Source: an uncultured Eubacteriales bacterium (GTDB lineage: Bacteria > Bacillota > Clostridia > TANB77 > CAG-508). From it: a stretch of 64,000 bases of DNA. The notes beneath the pieces were generated by a model that was not told where the DNA came from, searched no databases, and saw only the letters and a program-made list of their open reading frames with translations. The DNA lies in NCBI GenBank assembly GCA_949289635.1, contig CASEOS010000004.1, positions 62,001 through 126,000 of the forward strand. The letters are read 5' to 3'. The translations under genes and the position numbers were made by a program. Of this stretch, positions 52,437 to 61,004 are shown piece by piece. Position 1 is the first letter of the stretch; every line of letters begins with the position of its first letter.

Positions 52437-55379
52437 ATGAGTTTTGAAATAAATATATTTATCAATAAAATACAAAGAATACCAATTACAGAAGTTCAAG
52501 AAATGTTAAAAAAATATGAGAAAGAAATACAGGCTTTACCTTATGTGGATGGTAATGCAATTCTTAGTTTTATAGAAAAAAGATTTAATATTCTACAGCA
52601 AATTCCAAGGCAAGAAATCATGCTTCAAATGTTTTTATTTACAGATTTAAGTAGAAGAAGTAGAGAAGAAGTAAATAGAAGTCCAACACTAAAAGCAAAT
52701 AGTGAAAAAGAGCTAAAATCCTTAGACTTGATTACATTAATTGAATCATTACAATATATAGAAAGTGATAAAGTAAAATCCGTATTAAGAAAATATCATG
52801 ATATTTTACAACCAAGAATTATAGAAACATTAATTATTAATTTACCAGAAAATGAGCAGATTGAATTTATTAAAATATGTAAAAAAGAATTAATGGAAAG
52901 CCAGGCCAATACATTTCATAATTTTATGGCTTCTATTAGTCCAGAAGCTCAAAAATATGTATTGGAGAACTTTGAAGAAAAATTTGAAAGATATTCTCAA
53001 AATGATATGTCTGATGTGCCAACATCTTTATATCAAGAAAATATACCAATATTTACTAGTAGATATCAAAATTCAAAGAATTTAACAGAGATATTAATGG
53101 TTTGTGATGAAGAAAATTTAGAAAGTACATTACATAAATATAAAGAACAGCTTCACGAATTAAATGCAAATACTTTGATGCAAATACTTTGTTTAAAAAC
53201 AACGAATTCAGAAATGCTTTTTAGTATATGGGCAGATATGCAGGATAAATTAAGCGAAGTATCAATACCATTTTTTAAAACATTTATAAGAAGATTAGAA
53301 GATAAAGAAAGATTTGAAGCTATTTATCAATTAAAAGATAAATTTGCAGAAATGGATCTTAATGAAATTGTAGAATTATTTGAACATGATACAGATGAAA
53401 TTAAGGCAGATGTATTAATTGAATATCGTGATAGATTTACTGGTGAAAAATCTGAAACTTTAAAAAAATTTATGACAGAATCAGTAAAGAAAAAAATGAT
53501 AGATATATATGCCCAAAAACAATTGAAGGAATTTCAAGAAAAGAAAAATCAAGGTGTAGATTTATTAAAAGAATTTAGGATAATTGTTACAGAATTAAAA
53601 GATGATAAAAGACATAAATTATTTGATGATGATTATATAAAAGCAATTCTCTTAGGAAGAGTTTTATTAGAAGATTATACAATTGATGATAGAGATAAAA
53701 GTTATGTTGATTTAAGACAAAAATATATGAATCATTTATTTAAAAGTTTACGTAGAGATAATACTGTGGGAAATTGTGTAAATAATGGGCTTTTCTATAG
53801 AATTGTAAAAGGAAATGTAGAATTCAGTCAGATAGAAAATTTAGAAACTGTAAAGGCACTTATCTATTTAACTAGAAATCCAAAGATGAAAGATGTAAAA
53901 AAGATAGAAAACATTATTAGAGGTTTAACAGAAAAACAAGTGCAAACATATAATTTAAAATTATATAAAAGTTTATGTGAGAAAATAAGAGAAACATATA
54001 AAGAATCATCTCCATTAGAAGAAAATATACAAAAACTAGGATATAAACTGTTTTTGGCTTTTGGATATCATAAAGCCTTAAAAATAGTAGAGCATAAAAT
54101 AGATTTTACAACATTAGAATATTTATTCAATGGATTAAGTTTAAGGCATATTGAATTACAGGAAGATGGTATACCAAAAATAAACAAAAAGATACAAAAT
54201 TTTTTATTTGGAAGTAATCAAAATGATCCAAATTGTAATATAAATAGATTATTACATGAAACAGATTCAGAGTTTGGCAAGTATTTTTCTTCCATTTATA
54301 ATGATTGGGAAGAAATTTATAAAAAATTAAATGGTAATGTAAAGGTAAATAGAATTTTAAATTTATATAAAAAGGCAAATACTTTTTTAAAACCAGATGA
54401 ATATAAATTAGAAGGACCAATACACGAAATAGGACTAGGAAAACCACAAATTGTACAAAAAGCAAGAGAGTGGTATCAGATAATGAGAGAAAGACAATAT
54501 TCAAGTATACCAAAAGTTCAAGGAAATTTGGATGATGAATATACATATGAAATGTTAGATTTAGACGATCCTCTTGCTCTAGCAGTAGGATATATCACAA
54601 AATGCTGTTTCTTAATAGATGGATTATCAAAAGAGTCATTATATCACTCTATTAGTAATAAAAATGGTAGAACATTTATTGTCAGAAAAAATGGAGAACT
54701 CATTGCGCAAAGTTGGGTATGGAGAAATGGAAATGTTTTATGTTTTGATAATGTTGAAGCTAGAGGAAATTATAGTTATGATAAATTATTGGAAACTTAT
54801 CAAAAAGCAAGTCAGGAATTGTTAGAAATTTCTGATCAAACAGAAAATGAGACGGAAAGTCTAAAAGTGATTACCTATGGAACGTCTGAATCAAGAATGG
54901 CAAAACCATCTAAAAGATTTACAGAAAAAACATTACCAAAAGTTTTAGAGCCAGTAGGATATTCTGATGCAAAATATGAACAATATATTCTTGCTGAAAG
55001 AGAACAGGAAGAATTATATTATGGAGAAGTTACTGCAAGATACCAAGATCCAAGACCAGAAATAGCAGAATATAGAGACATAAAATCATTAACAGATAAA
55101 AAAATTAGAAAAATAAATCAAGAATTAGATGGGATAGAATATACAGCAACAGGAAAAACACGAAAAAACAATATAAGAAAATGTACATATGTTGCCTATA
55201 ATAAGGATTGGTATATAGCAATAACAAATGGTGGAAAAGTAGAAATACAGATATTAAAAAAAGATCCTAGAGCCATAGAGGAATGTAAAAATAAAGCAAA
55301 AATAATCCTAAAAGAAATAAGAAAAGATAAGATAGTAGTACCAACAGATATTGAAGGAGTTGGAGGTGATGATAGATAA
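52437..55379 (+). CDS. Large alpha-solenoid protein with acetyltransferase-like and NKDWYI regions, unknown function
   Basis: A 980-residue cytosolic protein that I do not recognise. Residues about 1-420 look like repeated helical pairs of 40-45 residues, each ending in a Lys/Glu-rich turn (an alpha-solenoid). Residues about 430-700 are helical without clear repeats. Residues about 705-835 contain DPLALAVGYITKCCFLIDG, then FIVRKNGELIAQSWVWRNGN and CFDNVEARG, a pattern resembling GNAT-type domains. The C-terminus holds an NKDWYI module (922-927) followed by an EI strand and a helix; the next protein has the same module. AAAGGGG supports the start at 52437. The stop overlaps the next start (TAATG). 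Confidence 0.6.
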   Translation: MSFEINIFINKIQRIPITEVQEMLKKYEKEIQALPYVDGNAILSFIEKRFNILQQIPRQEIMLQMFLFTDLSRRSREEVNRSPTLKANSEKELKSLDLITLIESLQYIESDKVKSVLRKYHDILQPRIIETLIINLPENEQIEFIKICKKELMESQANTFHNFMASISPEAQKYVLENFEEKFERYSQNDMSDVPTSLYQENIPIFTSRYQNSKNLTEILMVCDEENLESTLHKYKEQLHELNANTLMQILCLKTTNSEMLFSIWADMQDKLSEVSIPFFKTFIRRLEDKERFEAIYQLKDKFAEMDLNEIVELFEHDTDEIKADVLIEYRDRFTGEKSETLKKFMTESVKKKMIDIYAQKQLKEFQEKKNQGVDLLKEFRIIVTELKDDKRHKLFDDDYIKAILLGRVLLEDYTIDDRDKSYVDLRQKYMNHLFKSLRRDNTVGNCVNNGLFYRIVKGNVEFSQIENLETVKALIYLTRNPKMKDVKKIENIIRGLTEKQVQTYNLKLYKSLCEKIRETYKESSPLEENIQKLGYKLFLAFGYHKALKIVEHKIDFTTLEYLFNGLSLRHIELQEDGIPKINKKIQNFLFGSNQNDPNCNINRLLHETDSEFGKYFSSIYNDWEEIYKKLNGNVKVNRILNLYKKANTFLKPDEYKLEGPIHEIGLGKPQIVQKAREWYQIMRERQYSSIPKVQGNLDDEYTYEMLDLDDPLALAVGYITKCCFLIDGLSKESLYHSISNKNGRTFIVRKNGELIAQSWVWRNGNVLCFDNVEARGNYSYDKLLETYQKASQELLEISDQTENETESLKVITYGTSESRMAKPSKRFTEKTLPKVLEPVGYSDAKYEQYILAEREQEELYYGEVTARYQDPRPEIAEYRDIKSLTDKKIRKINQELDGIEYTATGKTRKNNIRKCTYVAYNKDWYIAITNGGKVEIQILKKDPRAIEECKNKAKIILKEIRKDKIVVPTDIEGVGGDDR

Positions 55380-56785
55380 TGCAAGAACTAAAAATAAAAG
55401 ATATAAAAAGACGATTTAAAAATTATGAAGGTAGAGTAGGGTATGAATATCCAAAAAATATGTTTTTATTTTTTGAAATTTTATCTTCTACATTATCAGA
55501 TACAGCAACTCTAAATGAATTAATATTTACGATACAATTACTAGTAAATGATTTAGAAAATAGAAAATGTGGTTTCCATAATAGTAGTGTTACGAGGAAA
55601 AAATTTGAAGAACTAATTTCTAGATTAAAAGCTTTCAATGATTTACCAATGGTATTGTCATCTGTACCTAGATATATAGACGAAATTGCAGATGCGACTT
55701 TTTCACGAGAATTTTCAAAAATATATGGACGAGTCATATTAGAAAATTTAGGAGTAGAACCACAAAAAGAAGATTATGGATATATAGAAATCAAAAAAGA
55801 TATCATAGATATTTCTAATAAAGATAAAGCAGAGGTTTTAGCAAAATTATATAATAATAGCCATCCAATGGGAATGGGAATGGCACAATACGATCCTACA
55901 CCTATGACTGTAGAATTTGCAAGAAAATTGCTAGAAAAAGAAACGTATTTTAGTTATTTAAAAGGGAGACCATTATATATCGATTTAAAGGATAATATCA
56001 TATATGTAAGTTCTTATAATAGAGATAATGGACCCCAATTAGCTCAACAAGTTATATCTGGCTGTAAAAATATGAATGATATGGGAAAAGAAAACTTGAA
56101 AAAGTTTGAAACGCAAATTGAAGAAGAAATTCAAAGACAAATAGAACAAGAAATAGCGAAAAAACATAAAGAAAAATTACAGGCGAAGGTCCAACAAAAA
56201 AATATGGTATCTACTGCAAACACAAGAAATCATGGCTTAGATTATCTAAGAGTATCTCCATCAGAATTACAGCCAATGAGAAGACTAATAGAAGAATCTG
56301 GACAAGATATCAGTGAAGATACATTACAATTTATAAAAAGTGTTGAAAATGAAGCATATCCAGAAGAAATGAAAATATTACAAGATATTGAAGATGTGTA
56401 TGAATTAGAAGATGCTTATGAGTATGATTTATCTGAACTTACGATTGCCAGAAATAAAGATTGGTATATTATTTATGGAGAAGATGAGGACTCTATTGAA
56501 ATAGTAGATATTGCATCACTTCCAACTAGAGCTAGAGAAGCAAGTCAAGAAATACATAATTATATAACTAAAGTAATCAATCAAAAAGCACATAGTGGTA
56601 ATAAACCAGTGACACTTAATGCAAAAGAAGATACATCCTATCGAATGATTCAAAGAATGGTTAATAATGGGGAATATGAAATTGTAGAAGATACACCAAA
56701 TACTTGGGAGGATGATGAAGAAATTAAGATGCATTATTTAGTATTGATGCCGATTATACAAAGGGACAGACATGAAACAAAATAA
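55379..56785 (+). CDS. NKDWYI-module partner protein, unknown function
   Basis: A 468-residue cytosolic protein coupled to the previous gene by a 1-nt TAATG overlap. Residues 1-130 are helical; about 170-230 contains NNSHPMGMGMAQYDPTP and LKGRPLYIDLKDNIIYVSSYNRDNG; about 235-285 is a Gln/Glu/Lys coiled coil. An NKDWYI motif (359-364) is followed by an EIVDI strand and a long helix, mirroring the C-terminus of the partner. No enzyme motif was recognised. The shared module suggests the two proteins bind a common target or each other. Confidence 0.6.
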   Translation: MQELKIKDIKRRFKNYEGRVGYEYPKNMFLFFEILSSTLSDTATLNELIFTIQLLVNDLENRKCGFHNSSVTRKKFEELISRLKAFNDLPMVLSSVPRYIDEIADATFSREFSKIYGRVILENLGVEPQKEDYGYIEIKKDIIDISNKDKAEVLAKLYNNSHPMGMGMAQYDPTPMTVEFARKLLEKETYFSYLKGRPLYIDLKDNIIYVSSYNRDNGPQLAQQVISGCKNMNDMGKENLKKFETQIEEEIQRQIEQEIAKKHKEKLQAKVQQKNMVSTANTRNHGLDYLRVSPSELQPMRRLIEESGQDISEDTLQFIKSVENEAYPEEMKILQDIEDVYELEDAYEYDLSELTIARNKDWYIIYGEDEDSIEIVDIASLPTRAREASQEIHNYITKVINQKAHSGNKPVTLNAKEDTSYRMIQRMVNNGEYEIVEDTPNTWEDDEEIKMHYLVLMPIIQRDRHETK

Positions 56786-57095
56786 TATATTAGAAAAATC
56801 AGAAATTGATATATAGAATAAGTTTAAAAGTAGTAACAAGTAGTATGTGTGTGCAAATCTATCATATTTATCAATCCTTTCTAAATAATTATCAAAGAAA
56901 TTATATTGTACATAAAGAAAAAAGGAAATATAAATAGTAACAAAAAAATAATCCTTTCATATGTACATATAAAAAATTGTAATAGAAGATAGATATAATT
57001 TGTGTTTTTTAAGGTAAAATTATAAGTATTAGCGAGTGTAAATGCTAATGCTTATTTTTATAGAAAAAAATTTCCAATAAGTGGGTGTAAACTGA
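56786..57095. other. AT-rich gap with an orphan terminator
   Basis: There is no convincing gene. A TATAAT (56994-56999) without a good -35 lies just upstream of a 12-bp terminator stem (57022-57033 with 57044-57055, then TTTTAT), 237 nt after the last gene. This could end a very long 3' UTR or a short unrecognised RNA. Confidence 0.4.
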
Positions 57096-57124
57096 TTGAC
57101 AAAAGAACAAAAGTTTGATAATAT
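57096..57124 (+). promoter_or_regulatory. Promoter of the RhuM-family gene
   Basis: TTGACA (57096-57101), a 17-nt spacer and TAATAT (57119-57124). Confidence 0.8.
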
Positions 57125-57183
57125 ATAACAAAAAATGAGATAATTTTAACTATTAAAAATTTCAATAAAAGGAGGAATTTTAT

Positions 57184-58221
57184 TTGAATAATAATACAAT
57201 TGATGATAATTTAATTGGAAATGAAAATAATATTGTATTTTATACGGATGAAGAAAATAATGTTAATGTTGAAGTTATTTTACACAATGAAAATGTTTGG
57301 CTAAATATTGATTCTTTAACAAAATTATTTAAAATTGATAGAACAGGTATAACAAGGCATATAAATAATATTTATAAAGATGAGGAATTAGAAGAAAACT
57401 CAACTTGTGCAAAAATTGCACAAGTTCAAAAAGAAGGTGGGAGAAGCGTTACAAGAAATATTTCTTATTATAATTTAGATATGATAATATCAATAGGATT
57501 TAGAGTAAATTCGAAACCAGCTATTAAATTTAGAACATGGGCAAATAAGATTATCAAAGAATATATGATTAAAGGATTTACATTAAATGACGACAGATTT
57601 ATCAATGGTAATAAATTTGATACTAGATATTTTGATGAATTATTGGAACGCATAAAAACTATTAGAGTAAGTGAAAGAATGTCTTACCAAAAGATTATGG
57701 ATTTATTTATAGCAACAGCAGTTGATTATAATAAAGATTCAGAAGAAGCATATACTTTTTTCAAAATTGTACAAAACAAGTTACATTATGCTATAACAGG
57801 AAAAACTGCTGCCGAATTAATTTTTGAAAGAGTAGATTCAAAGAAAGATCATATGGGACTCACTTCATGGAAGAACTCACCAGATGGACTAATTTATAAA
57901 TATGATGTAGGCATTGCTAAGAATTATTTACAAAAAGAAGAAATAGAAAAATTAAATGATTTAACTAATTTATTTTTAGATGTAGCAGAAACAGAAGCAA
58001 AAGAGCAGAAAACTATGACAATGAATGAGTGGATAGAAGTTGCGGATGATTTATTAAAGTATAGAAAGAAAAATATTTTAAAAAATGCAGGGAAAATATC
58101 ACATAAACAGGCAATTGAAAAAGCAAATGAAGAATATGAAAAATTTAGAATAAAACAAGATAAAGAATATATTTCTAGTATGGATCAAATGCTTAATAAA
58201 TATTTAAAAGAAAATAAATAA
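57184..58221 (+). CDS. rhuM: RhuM-family protein
   Basis: A 345-residue protein of the virulence RhuM family. The N-terminal DNA-binding-like region has VWLNIDSLTKLFKIDRTGITRHI and the family hallmark YYNLDMIISIGFRVNSKPAIKFRTWA (read as two adjacent blocks), then LNDDRF and the C-terminal GLTSWKNSPDG and AKNYL. RhuM genes are common in genomic islands and near restriction-modification loci; their role is unclear. Here it is alone, with its own promoter. The start is TTG at 57184, 7 nt after AAAGGAGG. Confidence 0.9.
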   Translation: MNNNTIDDNLIGNENNIVFYTDEENNVNVEVILHNENVWLNIDSLTKLFKIDRTGITRHINNIYKDEELEENSTCAKIAQVQKEGGRSVTRNISYYNLDMIISIGFRVNSKPAIKFRTWANKIIKEYMIKGFTLNDDRFINGNKFDTRYFDELLERIKTIRVSERMSYQKIMDLFIATAVDYNKDSEEAYTFFKIVQNKLHYAITGKTAAELIFERVDSKKDHMGLTSWKNSPDGLIYKYDVGIAKNYLQKEEIEKLNDLTNLFLDVAETEAKEQKTMTMNEWIEVADDLLKYRKKNILKNAGKISHKQAIEKANEEYEKFRIKQDKEYISSMDQMLNKYLKENK

Positions 58222-58311
58222 TGCAATTGTTTATTGTAATTAATTAGAGATTGGATAAATGTGAATCAATTTTTTATGTGTTTTACACCAATGTAGAAGA
58301 ATTATTGATGA

Positions 58312-58337
58312 CGATTTTGCTGAGGTCAGCAAAATCG
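58312..58337. repeat. Perfect 12-bp inverted repeat of unknown role
   Basis: CGATTTTGCTGA (58312-58323) and TCAGCAAAATCG (58326-58337) are separated by only GG. There is no T-run. It lies 19 bp before the glucan-synthase gene remnant and may mark a recombination junction. Confidence 0.7.
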
Positions 58338-58356
58338 GTGAAGCAAGAGTAACACA

Positions 58357-58446
58357 GAAAAAGTATTATTAAATGGAGAAAAAGTGGAAAATAAGATTAA
58401 ATTAGATGGAAATAATAAAGTGTATAATATTGAAGTAGTTATGTAG
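58357..58446 (+). pseudogene. Diverged copy of the last 90 bp of the glucan synthase-like gene
   Basis: Thirty codons, stop included, aligning with 52118-52207 at 78 of 90 bases; 24 of 29 residues match (VEKVLLNGE and the NKIKL/GNN block). It has no start and nothing homologous upstream. The similarity ends about 10 bases after the stop codon. It is a remnant of a second gene copy, or the displaced 3' end left by an insertion. Confidence 0.88.
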
Positions 58447-58455
58447 AAAATAATG

Positions 58456-58500
58456 AAAAAAGAAAACAGCGTTTTTAAAATTCTGTTTTCTTTTTTTGGG
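58456..58500. terminator. Bidirectional terminator after the gene remnant
   Basis: A 14-bp perfect stem (58456-58469 with 58483-58496), A-rich on the left and T-rich on the right. Confidence 0.85.
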
Positions 58501-58503
58501 ATT

Positions 58504-60051
58504 TTAGTTAGGTAATTCAATATGTGTTACATTTCTATGAAGATTTTTTAATTTTGTATTGATTCTTAGAGCAATTTCTGAAGTATACTTAGGATGTTTT
58601 TCAATCTGGTCAATATAGAATTGTAATTTTTCAAAATATAAATGAGATTGTTGATTGCTAGATACATATAATTCATAATACAAATAAATTAATTCTTCCA
58701 AAGCTTCTATTAACGCAGGAGATATATCTTGTAGTAATTCAATTGCTTTATCTGTATTTTTTTCAACACCAATTTCTAAACAGCCATGTTTATAAAAATA
58801 TTTTGCTAAGTTATATTTAGCCCATGGACATAAAGTGAATTTTGGAGATTCGGTAGCAATTGCATAATAGTCAAAAGCTTTTTTTAAATCTTTTGTATGT
58901 AATTTTCCAGTTCTATAAAATTCACCGACTTTATTACAAGCCCAACTTTCACCAGCATTGGCAGATAATAAGTAATAGTCAAAGGCTGTTTTATCATTTT
59001 GTTCATTTTCATAAATCATTCCTAAATTATTATAAGCATAGATATTTCCCATTGAAGCAGCTTTTTTAAACATTTCAACAGCTTTTTTCTTGTTCTTTTC
59101 TATATGAGGAATGTCTCCATGTAACATCATTAGTCCAATACTATTCAAGGCATTAGAACATTTTAATTTTCTAGCTCTATTAAAATATTGAAAGGCTAAA
59201 AATAAATCTCTTTTGGATTTTGTTCCAATATGACCTTTGTAATATAAATATCCAATTGCCCAGTTAGCAACAGGATGATTATATTTAGCAGCAATTTTAT
59301 AATATTCATAAGCTTTTTCATATCTAGCTTTTCCTGTGATAATGCCATAACATTCCATAGAAGCAATTTCAAAACAAGCAAAAGGGTTATTTTTTTTCGT
59401 TAATTCTTTAATTCCTCTAATAGACCAAATGCCTGAGTTTAGTTGTATTTTAATAAAATCTTGTATATCACTAACAGAAATATTGGTGTCATAAATATTT
59501 TTTTCAATGACATCATTTAAAGATTCCTCTAAATAGATAGGTTGTTTTTTTTCTAATATAACATAAAATAGTACCTGAGCAATAAAATCATATAAATGAT
59601 TTTCATATAAGTACTTATATAAGGTATTAGATAATAACATACTAACATCAGAATCATTTTTACTAATAGAATACAATTTTGTACATATATGTTTTAATCT
59701 AGTATTTTTGTTGATATCTTGGATAGTTATATTAGGATTATTAAATTCTTCATCTCCCAATAAAGCTAATATTTTAGAAATAATAGGAACCAATATTTCA
59801 TGATTAGTCTCAAAATCGTTTTTTATTCTCATAAAATCATTTTTGTAAATGGGATGAATAGCTCTTAATCCTGTACAATAATTGTTTACTGTACTATCTG
59901 CGATATTATCTGTATTAAAAATAATAGAAAATAAATCAGATTGCCAAAAGGTATGTATATGATTGGACTGTTCTTTCACAATTCTGAAAAAATTTCCAAA
60001 AGATAAATATTGATTATTTACATTTAATCTGATAAATCCTTTTTTAGCCAT
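58504..60051 (-). CDS. Sel1-like repeat protein
   Basis: A 515-residue cytosolic protein. Residues 1-210 form an N-terminal domain that I do not recognise (starts MAKKGFIRLNVNNQYLSF). Residues about 222-410 hold four or five Sel1-like repeats of about 36 residues, with the alternating pattern YYKIAA, IGYLYYKG, YFNRAR, MFKKAASMGN, NLGMIYE. SLR proteins are adaptors in signalling and stress pathways. No catalytic motif is visible. GGGGG precedes the ATG. It has its own promoter facing away from the operon at 60.2 kb. Confidence 0.85.
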   Translation of the reverse strand: MAKKGFIRLNVNNQYLSFGNFFRIVKEQSNHIHTFWQSDLFSIIFNTDNIADSTVNNYCTGLRAIHPIYKNDFMRIKNDFETNHEILVPIISKILALLGDEEFNNPNITIQDINKNTRLKHICTKLYSISKNDSDVSMLLSNTLYKYLYENHLYDFIAQVLFYVILEKKQPIYLEESLNDVIEKNIYDTNISVSDIQDFIKIQLNSGIWSIRGIKELTKKNNPFACFEIASMECYGIITGKARYEKAYEYYKIAAKYNHPVANWAIGYLYYKGHIGTKSKRDLFLAFQYFNRARKLKCSNALNSIGLMMLHGDIPHIEKNKKKAVEMFKKAASMGNIYAYNNLGMIYENEQNDKTAFDYYLLSANAGESWACNKVGEFYRTGKLHTKDLKKAFDYYAIATESPKFTLCPWAKYNLAKYFYKHGCLEIGVEKNTDKAIELLQDISPALIEALEELIYLYYELYVSSNQQSHLYFEKLQFYIDQIEKHPKYTSEIALRINTKLKNLHRNVTHIELPN

Positions 60052-60074
60052 ATGAATCTAACCCCCATGATTTT

Positions 60075-60103
60075 ATTATAAAACAGAATGTTCATTTCGT
60101 CAA
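60075..60103 (-). promoter_or_regulatory. Promoter of the Sel1-repeat gene
   Basis: On the - strand: TTGACG (60103-60098), a 17-nt spacer and TATAAT (60080-60075). Confidence 0.8.
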
Positions 60104-60158
60104 TAAAAAAACGTGAAAATGTCGTGAAAAGCAAAAGAATAAAGTGAAAATAAGTGAG

Positions 60159-60186
60159 TTGATAAAAAGTAAATAATGCATATAAT
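60159..60186 (+). promoter_or_regulatory. Promoter of the hydrolase-Mur ligase-ddl operon
   Basis: TTGATA (60159-60164), a 16-nt spacer and TATAAT (60181-60186). Confidence 0.7.
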
Positions 60187-60224
60187 ATAAAAAGGTAATT
60201 TTATGAGGAAAGTGGTGAGGTAAA

Positions 60225-61004
60225 ATACAAACAATTATCAATAAATTGAACATTCATTATATCGAAAAAGGAAAGGGAAAACCAGTTTTAATTCTCCCTG
60301 GTTGGGGAACAACAATAGAGGTTTATATGGCTATGATAAATTCTATTGCAGAATACAGAAAAGTATATTGTTTAGATATGCCGGGATTTGGAAAATCTGA
60401 AGAACCAAAAATAGCATGGGATTTAAATGACTATATAGAGTTTATTATAAAATTTATAGAAAGCCAGCAAATAAAAGAATTAGATATTATAGGACATTCT
60501 AATGGTGGAAGAATCAGCATCAAACTGTTAAATCAGAAAAATTTGCATTTTAAAGTTAATAAATTAATATTAATCGGAAGTGCAGGAATTGTTCATAAAA
60601 TAAGTTTTACGAAAAGAATGCGTGTAAAACTTTTTAAAATAGGAAAAAAAATTGTACAGACAAAAATAATAAAGAAAAAATATCCAGATTTATTAGATAA
60701 ATTAAAAAGTAGGTTTGGGTCAGAAGATTACCGAAATGCATCCCCTGTTATGCAACAATCCCTAGTAAAATTAATTCATGAAGATTTAAAAGAGGAACTC
60801 CCTAACATTCAAGTACCAACTTTGTTATTATGGGGAACAGCAGATATGGAAACACCAATTGAAGATGCAGAACTTATGGAAAAGGTAATTCCAGATGCAG
60901 GATTGGTAAAATTTGAAAATGCTTCTCATTATGTATTTTTAGAAAAAATGGGGCAAATTCATAGAATCATTAAGACATTTTTACAGGGAGGAGAGAATAA
61001 ATGA
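60225..61004 (+). CDS. Alpha/beta hydrolase, probably starting at AUA
   Basis: A protein of about 259 residues with the alpha/beta hydrolase fold: oxyanion loop PVLILPGWG, CLDMPGFGKSE, nucleophile Ser in IIGHSNGG, an Asp strand (LLLWGTADMETP) and the catalytic His in NASHYVF. The first conventional start is TTG at 60246, but the frame upstream reads QTIINKLNIHYIEKG, the usual beginning of this family, back to an ATA at 60225 preceded by GAGG; a stop lies at 60216. So ATA is the likely start. The substrate is unknown. The stop overlaps the Mur ligase start by 4 nt. Confidence 0.8.
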   Translation: MQTIINKLNIHYIEKGKGKPVLILPGWGTTIEVYMAMINSIAEYRKVYCLDMPGFGKSEEPKIAWDLNDYIEFIIKFIESQQIKELDIIGHSNGGRISIKLLNQKNLHFKVNKLILIGSAGIVHKISFTKRMRVKLFKIGKKIVQTKIIKKKYPDLLDKLKSRFGSEDYRNASPVMQQSLVKLIHEDLKEELPNIQVPTLLLWGTADMETPIEDAELMEKVIPDAGLVKFENASHYVFLEKMGQIHRIIKTFLQGGENK

